Positions 1-5,865 of a DNA stretch of 5,865 nt are shown piece after piece (the stretch's first letter is position 1; every line of letters begins with the position of its first letter). A program made the translations under genes and the position numbers. The notes below the pieces were generated by a model. That model had not been told where the DNA came from. It saw only the letters and a program-made list of their open reading frames with translations, and searched no databases. This DNA is from Staphylococcaceae bacterium UBA6286 (GTDB lineage: Bacteria; Bacillota; Bacilli; Staphylococcales; Staphylococcaceae), in contig DJUI01000038.1 of the NCBI GenBank assembly GCA_002438305.1, positions 23,660 through 29,524 on the forward strand, in the 5' to 3' direction.

Positions 1-1364
1 GTCACTATTGCTTTAACACCTCTACCACTGTCACGTGCTTCTTGAATAGTCATTTCCTTCGCTGCTCCTGGTGACGTGCCTGATGCTGGTTTGTAGCCCT
101 GTGCAATCGCTTCTTCCTCAGTAAAGAAAATGCGGTTCTCTACCGGAACTTGCGCAAAGTTCTCTGGATGATAATAGATTTTAGTTTCTGAATTGCCGAC
201 ATAGCGGAGCAATCCTTTGCCATCATATCGCGCACGGAACTCGAACGGCAGTTCCATCAGTGGATGTTCACTCTGCCAGATGCCGACGTTCGCTTTCTGC
301 GCCTCTGCTACTGCTGTCTGAAACATATGGTAATCGTCCCAGTTTGCGACCGGCCAGATGAAATACGTGGAGGCCATACCGCGCTTAGCCATTTCGAGGT
401 TAATATTCATCTCATCTTCACGGACGACTTGTCCAAGGACGCGGCCATATTGATCAGTAATCTCTTCAGGATTCACTTTGATTGTGACAGGCATTCCTGC
501 AGTTAACAGTTCGTTCAATTCTTTTTTAGCAATCTCACCGTGATACTTCTGATTCTGGTCTGGATCTGAATCGATTGAATTCTGATCATATGTCGAAAGG
601 TGGTATGTTTCAGGTGTATCAATATTCAAAAATCGAATGGTATCTGATCCCATGATAGAAGGAGAGATTTTAATAGTATCACCGTCTACTACACGCACTA
701 CATTGACTTCATATTCAGCTTGCGGCGTTTCAGGTTCAGGGACAACAACGTTACCGTTAAACATCCCTAGTTCATAAAATGTATCCTTTGGCAGTGCGAT
801 GAACTGATCACTTGGTTGATAGCTGTTGTGGATATCAGTATCCGGAGTCAGCCGGTCTGACGTTCTTACGAGCGTCATATCCAATGTTGAGACGTCAGAG
901 CCGAATGCTGTTCCTGGATTTGTACCGACCTGACCAATCGAATCGTTGACATTACCGGTTTTAGATGCTGCATTATAATTTTCAAATAAAACAAGTGTAT
1001 CATCACCATTGAAATTCATGACAGCTGAGCCGGTCTTTAAGTCAGCCTGTGCCAGCACTTCTGCACCTGCCTGCTGGTTAGCAATGACAAATACATCGCC
1101 TGCTGCAAGCGTTCCTGATAATTTGAGCTCTGCCACAGTTCCTGCTGTTTCATTGGCACCATTGATAAAAGAAACTAAAGAGTATGTTGATAAATCGATT
1201 GATTCACTTGTAGGATTGTAAATCTCAATTGCTTTGTTATAGCTCGACCCTTCAATATATTCAGAAATCAACAGCTGTCCCGCTGCCTGTGCCGAGCGGT
1301 TGGGGAACGGGATTAATGATGCTATCAATGCGATTGCCAGAAACACTTTGGCGATATGATTCAT
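1..1364 (-). CDS. Secreted multidomain nuclease: lamin-tail-like domain plus staphylococcal nuclease domain (5' part, truncated by window edge)
   Basis: This open frame of 454 codons starts at ATG 1362-1364 and runs off the left edge without a stop. AAGGAG lies 7 bases upstream of the start. Residues 1-27 form a signal peptide: a basic N-terminus, a hydrophobic stretch around 7-20 and a likely cleavage site after AQA. Residues about 30-171 resemble a lamin-tail (LTD) beta domain (LLISEYIEGSS, KAIEIYNP, GDVFVIAN, GDDTLVLF). After a Pro/Glu linker, residues about 218-370 are a staphylococcal nuclease (SNase) domain. D229 (VVDGDT), R244, D249, T250, E252 (DTPE) and R308 (DQYGR) match the calcium-binding and catalytic set D21, R35, D40, T41, E43 and R87 of S. 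aureus nuclease, so it should cut DNA and RNA outside the cell with calcium. Residues about 384-427 resemble the Ada-like segment often found after SNase domains, but have no cysteines. Residues 438-454 (MTIQEARDSG onward) look like the start of a YhcR-type OB-fold. Further domains and a wall anchor are expected outside the window but not seen. Nuclease call firm; full architecture inferred. Confidence 0.88.
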   Translation of the reverse strand, partial: MNHIAKVFLAIALIASLIPFPNRSAQAAGQLLISEYIEGSSYNKAIEIYNPTSESIDLSTYSLVSFINGANETAGTVAELKLSGTLAAGDVFVIANQQAGAEVLAQADLKTGSAVMNFNGDDTLVLFENYNAASKTGNVNDSIGQVGTNPGTAFGSDVSTLDMTLVRTSDRLTPDTDIHNSYQPSDQFIALPKDTFYELGMFNGNVVVPEPETPQAEYEVNVVRVVDGDTIKISPSIMGSDTIRFLNIDTPETYHLSTYDQNSIDSDPDQNQKYHGEIAKKELNELLTAGMPVTIKVNPEEITDQYGRVLGQVVREDEMNINLEMAKRGMASTYFIWPVANWDDYHMFQTAVAEAQKANVGIWQSEHPLMELPFEFRARYDGKGLLRYVGNSETKIYYHPENFAQVPVENRIFFTEEEAIAQGYKPASGTSPGAAKEMTIQEARDSGRGVKAIV

Positions 1365-1371
1365 GTTAAGA

Positions 1372-1377
1372 CTCCTT
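1372..1377 (-). promoter_or_regulatory. Ribosome binding site of the secreted nuclease gene
   Basis: AAGGAG on the minus strand lies 7 bases before the ATG at 1362-1364. It fixes the start just ahead of a clear signal peptide. Confidence 0.8.
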
Positions 1378-1409
1378 TATAATTAGATTTTCATTTAGTC
1401 TAGCAATCA

Positions 1410-1439
1410 TTTATGGATTTACTATGACCTTTATGTAAA
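1410..1439 (-). promoter_or_regulatory. Weak candidate promoter for the secreted nuclease gene
   Basis: The nuclease gene lies beyond a strong terminator, so it needs its own promoter in the 106 bases at 1365-1470. The best sigma-A-like pair I see is TTTACA (1434-1439) with CATAAA (1410-1415), 18 bases apart, about 45 bases before the start codon. The -35 part lies in a small dyad, ATTTAC (1417-1422) and GTAAAT (1435-1440), which could bind a regulator or be chance in AT-rich DNA. Need for a promoter is well supported; this exact placement is not. Confidence 0.22.
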
Positions 1440-1470
1440 TAAAATATTAACTATGCCCCAGTTTCTATAT

Positions 1471-1510
1471 AAAAAAGCCGACTGAAGATGGAATCATTTT
1501 CAGTCGGCTT
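1471..1510 (-). terminator. Rho-independent terminator at the end of the sugar operon
   Basis: A perfect 12-bp stem is formed by 1475-1486 and 1499-1510 (AAGCCGACTGAA and its complement) around a 12-base loop. Read on the minus strand it ends in a run of six T at 1476-1471. It begins 6 bases after the alpha-glucosidase stop codon, so it ends that transcript and separates it from the nuclease gene. Confidence 0.92.
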
Positions 1511-1516
1511 CAGTCA

Positions 1517-3181
1517 TTATGACAAACGGTAAACTCTCGCTTCATATGGTTTCAATATAATTTCGTCGGATGCAGATTCCTGCAGCTGATAGTTGTTCAG
1601 CACGATCTTATCCGGATTAAAATGAAAGCCCTCACTATTATCAAGTTTCACTTCGACATCATCAAGGTTGCCGATAACGAGCACTTTGTCATCTCCTAAA
1701 GTGCGCGTATACGCGAAGACATCGGTTTGATCAGGGTAGACTAAATCAAATGTTCCATAAGTCATCACAAGATTGTCCTTTTTAAATTTAATCATCTTCT
1801 TATAAAAGTGATAAATTGATTTTTCATCCTGCATCTGTTTCTCAACATTGATTTCTTCATAGTTCGGATTAACTTTTAACCATGGTCTGCCCGTCGTGAA
1901 TCCTGCATGCTCTTGATTATTCCACTGCATTGGCGTACGCGAGTTATCACGACTGATCCGCTGCAGCATCTCAATCACTTCAGCTTTTGTCATCCCGTTT
2001 ATAAGCTCGTTGTTATATATATTTTTAGCATGGACATCATTGAACTCTGAAATATCTTTGAATGGATAATTCGTCATCCCGATTTCCTGTCCCTGATAGA
2101 TAAATGGTGTCCCTTGCAGCAAAAAGTAGACTGCTCCATGACTTGTCGCACTCTCATACCAGTACACTTTGTCATCTCCCCAAGTGGAAGGGACTCGGGG
2201 ACGGTCATGGTTCTCGATGAACAAGGCATTCCATCCGTTATTTTCCAGGCCTTTCTGCCAACTTGTCAGCACTTCCTTGTAGCCAAGCACGTCAAATTCC
2301 TTACCTACATTATGATCCCATAAATTTAAATGCTCAAACTGGAATACCATATTGAACTGACCGTTATCCTTACCGACCCATTGATCGGCGTCGTCCACCG
2401 TCACACCATTTGCTTCGCCGACCGTCATAATATCATAATTATCGAATGTCGCTTCCTTCATCTCTTTCAAGAATTCATGAATTCCCGGCTGGTTCATATG
2501 ACCATCAAATGATTCGACGTAGTTCAGTCCATCTGGATTCGGCAGATCACCTTTGTCAAATGATCGTTTAATATGACTGATAGCATCAATTCTGAATCCA
2601 TCGATTCCTTTGTCAAGCCACCAGTTAATCATATTATAGACCGCATGACGCATCTCCTTGTTCTCCCAGTTCAAATCAGGCTGTTTACGGCTGAAGACAT
2701 GCATATAATATTGATTGGTCGTTGCATCGTATTCCCAGGCAGAGCCTTCAAAAATACTTGCCCAGTTATTCGGTTCATGACCATTTTTGCCGTCCTGCCA
2801 AATATACCAGTCGCGTTTAGGATTATCTTCGGAATGTTTCGATTCAATAAACCATGGATGCTCGTCACTCGTATGATTGACGACTAAATCCATAATCAAT
2901 TTCATTCCACGTTCATGAACTTCCATTAATAGCCGGTCAAAATCTTCCATCGTTCCGAAGTCTCTCATAATCTGCTGATAGTCTCGAATATCATAACCGT
3001 TATCATCATTCGGAGAGTCATAGACAGGACATAGCCAGATGACATCAATGCCCAGTTCCTGCAAATAATCTAGTTTTTCGGTCAAACCATTGATGTCACC
3101 AATACCATCACCGTTTGAATCTTTAAAGCTGCGCGGATATACTTGGTAACATACCGCTTCTTTCCACCAAATGCGTTTCAT
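1517..3181 (-). CDS. malA: Intracellular GH13 alpha-glucosidase (maltase / oligo-1,6-glucosidase family)
   Basis: This complete 554-residue enzyme, a normal length for the GH13_31 group, releases glucose from the non-reducing ends of short alpha-glucosides. It has no signal peptide and acts on imported maltodextrins in the cytoplasm. It begins WWKEAVCYQVYPRSF, followed by a calcium-loop-like DSNGDGIGD (21-29) and the conserved DLVVNHTS (98-105). The catalytic residues are the nucleophile D199 in GFRIDAI, the acid/base E256 in TVGEAN and the stabilising D326 in ENHDRPR; a C-terminal beta domain follows from about 475. Residue 200, after the nucleophile, is Ala. Oligo-1,6-glucosidases of this family usually have Val there, so preference for alpha-1,4 links (maltase) is likelier; this is inference. 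The start at 3181 is chosen because GGAGG lies 10 bases upstream. It is the last gene of the operon, 115 bases after the transporter ATPase gene. The symbol malA follows Staphylococcus usage; Bacillus relatives are called malL. Confidence 0.93.
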   Translation of the reverse strand: MKRIWWKEAVCYQVYPRSFKDSNGDGIGDINGLTEKLDYLQELGIDVIWLCPVYDSPNDDNGYDIRDYQQIMRDFGTMEDFDRLLMEVHERGMKLIMDLVVNHTSDEHPWFIESKHSEDNPKRDWYIWQDGKNGHEPNNWASIFEGSAWEYDATTNQYYMHVFSRKQPDLNWENKEMRHAVYNMINWWLDKGIDGFRIDAISHIKRSFDKGDLPNPDGLNYVESFDGHMNQPGIHEFLKEMKEATFDNYDIMTVGEANGVTVDDADQWVGKDNGQFNMVFQFEHLNLWDHNVGKEFDVLGYKEVLTSWQKGLENNGWNALFIENHDRPRVPSTWGDDKVYWYESATSHGAVYFLLQGTPFIYQGQEIGMTNYPFKDISEFNDVHAKNIYNNELINGMTKAEVIEMLQRISRDNSRTPMQWNNQEHAGFTTGRPWLKVNPNYEEINVEKQMQDEKSIYHFYKKMIKFKKDNLVMTYGTFDLVYPDQTDVFAYTRTLGDDKVLVIGNLDDVEVKLDNSEGFHFNPDKIVLNNYQLQESASDEIILKPYEARVYRLS

Positions 3182-3191
3182 TGTTATAGTT

Positions 3192-3196
3192 CCTCC
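3192..3196 (-). promoter_or_regulatory. Ribosome binding site deciding the alpha-glucosidase start
   Basis: GGAGG lies 10 bases before ATG 3179-3181. The frame is open to a TTG at 3206-3208, but that codon lies upstream of this site and has no Shine-Dalgarno sequence of its own, so the ATG giving MKRIWWKEAV is the start. Confidence 0.82.
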
Positions 3197-3213
3197 AGTT
3201 AAACTCAATAGAT

Positions 3214-3246
3214 AAAGCTGTTAACAATTTGCATGCTAACAGCTTT
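3214..3246 (-). other. Intergenic hairpin between the transporter ATPase and alpha-glucosidase genes
   Basis: A perfect 10-bp inverted repeat, AAAGCTGTTA (3214-3223) and TAACAGCTTT (3237-3246), flanks a 13-base loop. On the minus strand the stem is followed only by TTTATC, a poor T-tract, so full termination is unlikely. Partial termination, protection of the upstream mRNA from 3' decay, or an RNA processing site would each lower glucosidase output relative to the ATPase. Alternatively the dyad could be a protein-binding operator. The structure is seen directly; its role is inferred. Confidence 0.6.
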
Positions 3247-3261
3247 TTATCATCAATTCAA
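3233..3261 (-). promoter_or_regulatory. Weak candidate internal promoter for the alpha-glucosidase gene
   Basis: TTGAAT (3256-3261) and TAGCAT (3233-3238) are exactly 17 bases apart; each matches four of six sigma-A consensus positions. The -10 element falls within the hairpin, so a repressor bound to the dyad could block it. The 115-base gap before the glucosidase gene, against 11-12 bases between the upstream genes, leaves room for a secondary promoter. Short AT-rich matches like this often arise by chance. Confidence 0.2.
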
Positions 3262-3296
3262 TCATCTGCACTTATTTCATGCAGCTGTATACTTCA

Positions 3297-4445
3297 CTAA
3301 ACCTGCAATTCCTGCTCAGCTTCCTGACGGCGTCTATCTTCAGAAGCGTTAAGGATACGCTCTCCTGTCTGTGCATCAAAGAAATGTGCTTTGTTCATAT
3401 CCATAGCAAGGCGAACGATGTCACCTGCCTTGAAGTCGTTACGTGAATCCAGTTTAGAGATAAATTCCTGTCCTTCAAACATTGAATAGACCATAATTTC
3501 AGCACCTAACAGCTCGCTAACTGTTACTTTTGTTTCAAATGAGGTATTTTCATAAGACTGGATGAAGACAGGTTCATCATGAATATCTTCAGGACGAATG
3601 CCGAATTTAACTTCTTTACCGATGTAGCCTTTGTTTTTCAATGATCGCATAATACTTTCAGGAACATCAAATTCGTAGTTACCGATGAGAATTGATTTCT
3701 CAGTCAACTTAGCATCAAAGATATTCATAGGTGGTGAACCGATAAATTCTGCGACAAAAATATTTTCCGGGAAATCATAGACTTCTTTCGGTGTGCCGAC
3801 CTGCATAATATCTCCGTCTTTCAGAACGACGATACGTGATGCCATTGTGAGTGCTTCTGTCTGGTCATGCGTCACATAAATCGTCGTTGTCTGTAGACGG
3901 TTATGTAATTTTGAGATTTCTGCACGCATTTGTACACGTAGTTTAGCATCTAAATTGGATAACGGTTCATCCATCAAGAAGACTTTTGCTTCACGAACAA
4001 TCGCCCGACCGAGAGCAACCCTTTGTCGTTGACCACCTGATAAAGCTTTAGGTTTTCGTTTCAAGTACGCTGTCAAACCTAGAATTTCTGCCGCTTCTTC
4101 GACACGTCGTTTAATTTCATCTTTAGGTGTTTTACGCAGCTTAAGACCGAATGCCATGTTGTCATAGACCGTCATGTGCGGGTATAATGCATAGTTCTGG
4201 AATACCATAGCGATATCACGATTTTTAGGTGCTACATCGTTCATGCGGACACCATCGATTGTGAAGTCACCTTCTGTAATATCTTCGAGCCCTGCAATCA
4301 TCCGTAATGTCGTTGATTTACCACAGCCTGATGGACCGACGAAGACGATGAATTCTTTGTCGTGAATGTGGAGATTGAAGTCTTTGACGACTGTATTGCC
4401 ACCTTCATAAGTCTTTTTGATATGATCTAATTTGATTTCTGCCAT
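3297..4445 (-). CDS. msmX: Sugar ABC transporter ATP-binding protein, MsmX/UgpC (MalK-like) type
   Basis: This 382-residue ATPase powers a carbohydrate importer, binding the cytoplasmic face of two permeases as a dimer. The nucleotide-binding domain (about 1-235) is intact: Walker A GPSGCGKST (37-45), Q-loop Q83 in VFQNYALYPH, signature LSGGQRQR (135-142), Walker B VFLMDEP (155-161), D-loop SNLD (163-166) and switch H193 in VTHDQTEA. The regulatory TOBE/OB region of MalK-like ATPases follows from about 236, with GIRPEDI at 282-288. The last 15 or so residues are a highly charged tail (EDRRRQEAEQE) extending beyond where relatives usually end. The start has AAGGAGG 7 bases upstream, overlapping the isomerase stop codon, so the two genes are cotranscribed. 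No permease or binding-protein gene is visible here. MsmX-type ATPases are known to serve several importers; maltodextrin is the likely substrate from the adjoining glucosidase, but that is inference. Confidence 0.95.
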   Translation of the reverse strand: MAEIKLDHIKKTYEGGNTVVKDFNLHIHDKEFIVFVGPSGCGKSTTLRMIAGLEDITEGDFTIDGVRMNDVAPKNRDIAMVFQNYALYPHMTVYDNMAFGLKLRKTPKDEIKRRVEEAAEILGLTAYLKRKPKALSGGQRQRVALGRAIVREAKVFLMDEPLSNLDAKLRVQMRAEISKLHNRLQTTTIYVTHDQTEALTMASRIVVLKDGDIMQVGTPKEVYDFPENIFVAEFIGSPPMNIFDAKLTEKSILIGNYEFDVPESIMRSLKNKGYIGKEVKFGIRPEDIHDEPVFIQSYENTSFETKVTVSELLGAEIMVYSMFEGQEFISKLDSRNDFKAGDIVRLAMDMNKAHFFDAQTGERILNASEDRRRQEAEQELQV

Positions 4446-4452
4446 TGTATTT

Positions 4453-4459
4453 CCTCCTT
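4453..4459 (-). promoter_or_regulatory. Ribosome binding site of msmX, overlapping the upstream stop codon
   Basis: AAGGAGG lies 7 bases before ATG 4443-4445 and shares two bases with the TAA stop of the isomerase gene (4458-4460). The overlap suggests translational coupling. Confidence 0.85.
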
Positions 4460-5426
4460 ATACCCACCACATGTCAGTCGGTGTATGTTTAATAATCACT
4501 TGTTTCAAGTTACGTACTGCTGTCTGGAATCCTTCTTCAATGGACATCAATGGGTCTTCATGTTCAATGCTGACAACATAATCATAATTATACGTTCTAA
4601 GCGCACTCATCATTGCAGTCCATTCTTTCAGATCATGTCCACAACCGACGCTTCTGAATGTCCAGCTGCGTGTTTTCACATCGCCATAAGACTGCATATC
4701 CAGCAGGCCATACATATTGACGTTATCCTGATCAATAAATGTATCTTTAGCGTGGAAGTGATGGATAGCGTTCTGTTCGCCGAGAATCTTGATGGCTGCC
4801 ACAGGATCAATGCCCTGCCACCACATATGACTCGGGTCTAGATTAGCACCGATGTATTCATTGGTTGCTGCTCTTAGTTTAAGCAATGTATACGGAGAAT
4901 GCACGAGGAATCCGCCATGGAGTTCCAATCCAATCTTTACATTGTTTTCTTTGGCAATTTCGGCGATATCTTTCCAATAAGGAATAAGCTTTTGTTCCCA
5001 CTGCCAGTCATAAATATCTTTGTATTCATTCGGCCACGGAGCAACCGGCCAGTTAGGAAGTTTAGCCTCATCAGAATCACCTGCAGTTCCACTGAAACAA
5101 TTGACTACGGGAACATTCATCAAGTTGGCCAGTTTAATCGTTTTGCGGAGTGTGATATCTGACGTTTCTCTGAATTCTGCTTCCGGCGAGATAGGATTAC
5201 CGTGACAGCTGAAAGATGAAATAAAGAGCCCTCTTTCAGCAAATGCCTTTTGATAAGTCTCTCTAGCACTCTCACTGTCAAGAAGTCCGTCCAGATCGAT
5301 ATGACTATCGCCCGGATAACCTCCTGTTCCTACTTCTACTGCCTCTACTCCTGCTGCCTGAACATAATCAAGCATTTCTTCAAATGACTTGTCATTGAAC
5401 AAAGGATTGAAAACACCTAATTTCAT
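4458..5426 (-). CDS. Sugar phosphate isomerase/epimerase family protein (AP-endonuclease-2 TIM barrel)
   Basis: This 322-residue cytoplasmic protein belongs to the xylose-isomerase-like TIM-barrel family that includes IolE, hydroxypyruvate and tagatose epimerases, and endonuclease IV. Most members next to sugar genes are metal-dependent isomerases or epimerases. Expected metal ligands are present: E168 (GLELHGG), D197 with H200 (NLDPSH), H225 (HFHAKD) and E288 (SIEHEDP). H75 in SFSCHGNP probably lines the substrate pocket. Start ATG 5424-5426 is preferred because GGAGG lies 7 bases upstream; the adjacent GTG at 5427-5429 would leave only 4. The gene lies 11 bases after a Gfo/Idh/MocA oxidoreductase gene and 12 before msmX. 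Such dehydrogenase-isomerase pairs often act in sequence, the dehydrogenase making a keto-sugar and the isomerase rearranging it. E. coli YcjS/YcjR, which act on 3-keto-glycosides beside an ABC transporter, are a possible model. The substrate cannot be told from sequence. Confidence 0.87.
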   Translation of the reverse strand: MKLGVFNPLFNDKSFEEMLDYVQAAGVEAVEVGTGGYPGDSHIDLDGLLDSESARETYQKAFAERGLFISSFSCHGNPISPEAEFRETSDITLRKTIKLANLMNVPVVNCFSGTAGDSDEAKLPNWPVAPWPNEYKDIYDWQWEQKLIPYWKDIAEIAKENNVKIGLELHGGFLVHSPYTLLKLRAATNEYIGANLDPSHMWWQGIDPVAAIKILGEQNAIHHFHAKDTFIDQDNVNMYGLLDMQSYGDVKTRSWTFRSVGCGHDLKEWTAMMSALRTYNYDYVVSIEHEDPLMSIEEGFQTAVRNLKQVIIKHTPTDMWWV

Positions 5427-5433
5427 CACTAGT

Positions 5434-5438
5434 CCTCC
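5434..5438 (-). promoter_or_regulatory. Ribosome binding site deciding the isomerase start
   Basis: GGAGG begins on the last base of the oxidoreductase TAG stop (5438-5440) and sits 7 bases before ATG 5424-5426. The spacing favours ATG over the adjacent GTG, and the overlap again suggests coupled translation. Confidence 0.8.
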
Positions 5439-5865
5439 TAGATTAATATCGCTTTATTGTTTGATGCACTTAAATAGACCGCTTCAATAATACGTGATAC
5501 TTCTCTTGCTTCCGTCGATTTCACACGAAGTGGTGTGTTATGTACTATCGAAGACACGAAATTCTCTGTCTGCAAGTAGTCAAATGGATGCTCTACTTGA
5601 ATATAGTCAATATTAAGCGTTGTCATCAGTGTATCATCGGCCTGATTCACTTTCATTTCAAAGACATTTAAGCCGCCTTTTGTTCCAGAGATACTGATAT
5701 GTTCTTCGTCACTTTCGACGTTCGCAGCCCAGCTGGTCTCAAACAGCATTGTTACATTATTTTCAAAGCGGATAAATGCAGTGACATGGTCATCGACTTC
5801 AAACGTTTCCGGGTTAAATGTGCCCCATTCATTGACAGGATTCGGCATACGACTCAGCTGATTAT
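5438..5865 (-). CDS. Gfo/Idh/MocA family NAD(P)-dependent oxidoreductase, C-terminal part (5' end beyond window edge)
   Basis: The last 141 codons are visible, and the frame stays open to the right edge. The ATG at 5846-5848 is internal: coding continues upstream as NQLSR and there is no ribosome binding site there. The visible part matches the C-terminal alpha/beta substrate-binding domain of the family: a strand pattern around DDHVTAFIRFENN, the typical SWAAN and ISGTKGGL motifs, then the C-terminal helix region with ENFVSSIVHNTPL and EVSRIIEAVYLSASNNKA. Family members are usually about 350 residues, so roughly 200 are missing, including the whole NAD(P)-binding Rossmann domain and the catalytic EKP-type motif. 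These enzymes oxidise or reduce sugars, inositols and related polyols with NAD(P). The stop overlaps the ribosome binding site of the isomerase gene, suggesting a shared pathway. Related oxidoreductases lie in the maltose-transport locus of staphylococci; their substrate is not established to my knowledge. Confidence 0.88.
   Translation of the reverse strand, partial: NQLSRMPNPVNEWGTFNPETFEVDDHVTAFIRFENNVTMLFETSWAANVESDEEHISISGTKGGLNVFEMKVNQADDTLMTTLNIDYIQVEHPFDYLQTENFVSSIVHNTPLRVKSTEAREVSRIIEAVYLSASNNKAILI

Noticed and set aside
264..1221. Plus-strand open frames at 264-506 and 1009-1221
   Set aside because: Both lie antisense to the continuous nuclease frame, which has intact SNase active-site residues, and neither resembles a known protein.
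1519..1535. Catabolite-responsive-element-like string TGACAAACGGTAAAC
   Set aside because: Its CG does not sit at the required distance from the TG, and it lies in the last codons of the alpha-glucosidase gene, where control of initiation is unlikely.
2573..2887. Plus-strand open frame of 104 codons within the alpha-glucosidase gene
   Set aside because: It lies antisense to a strongly conserved catalytic region, has no recognisable domain, and the minus-strand gene explains the sequence.
3182..3208. Longer alpha-glucosidase start at the TTG codon 3206-3208
   Set aside because: It has no Shine-Dalgarno sequence, would place the good GGAGG inside the gene, and adds residues absent from the family N-terminus.
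4485..5205. Plus-strand open frames of 118, 87 and 61 codons across the isomerase gene
   Set aside because: They are antisense to a conserved TIM-barrel gene with intact metal ligands, overlap one another, and show no family features.
5846..5848. ATG as the true start of the oxidoreductase
   Set aside because: The frame stays open upstream to the window edge, and the visible part is only the C-terminal domain of a protein of about 350 residues.
1..5865. Mobile elements, CRISPR arrays, tRNA or rRNA genes, and large repeats
   Set aside because: Reading both strands showed no transposase or integrase motifs, no regularly spaced repeats and no recognisable RNA gene; nearly all bases are explained by the five minus-strand genes.

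Overview
The window is a run of five protein genes, all on the minus strand. The AT-leaning base composition, strong GGAGG-type ribosome binding sites and gene content point to a low-GC Gram-positive bacterium. A member of the Staphylococcaceae (Macrococcus, Staphylococcus or a relative) fits best: Staphylococcus carries a maltose-transport locus in which an MsmX-type ATPase lies beside Gfo/Idh/MocA oxidoreductases and a sugar-phosphate isomerase-like protein. The genus is an inference from gene order, not proven here.

In transcription order (right to left) the first block is: the C-terminal part of a Gfo/Idh/MocA oxidoreductase (running off the right edge); an AP-endonuclease-2-type TIM-barrel isomerase/epimerase; an MsmX/UgpC-type ABC ATPase that energises sugar uptake; and, after a 115-base gap containing a hairpin, an intracellular GH13 alpha-glucosidase. 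The first three are tightly coupled, with gaps of 11 and 12 bases, and each stop codon overlaps the next gene's Shine-Dalgarno sequence. A strong intrinsic terminator follows the glucosidase. The block reads as the distal part of a maltodextrin/alpha-glucoside operon: imported oligosaccharides are cut to glucose by the glucosidase, while the oxidoreductase and isomerase probably process a modified or unusual sugar. The binding protein, the permeases and the operon promoter would lie beyond the right edge.

Beyond the terminator is the start of a separate gene whose 3' end is cut off by the left edge. It encodes a secreted protein with a signal peptide, a lamin-tail-like beta domain, a staphylococcal-nuclease domain with all the key active-site residues, a short Ada-like segment without cysteines, and the probable start of an OB-fold domain. 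It is probably a large extracellular, YhcR-like multidomain nuclease.

I see no mobile element, CRISPR array, tRNA or rRNA. Most of the window is ordinary sugar metabolism. The points most worth a second look are the domain layout of the nuclease, the oxidoreductase/isomerase pair inside a maltodextrin operon, and the hairpin before the glucosidase gene.
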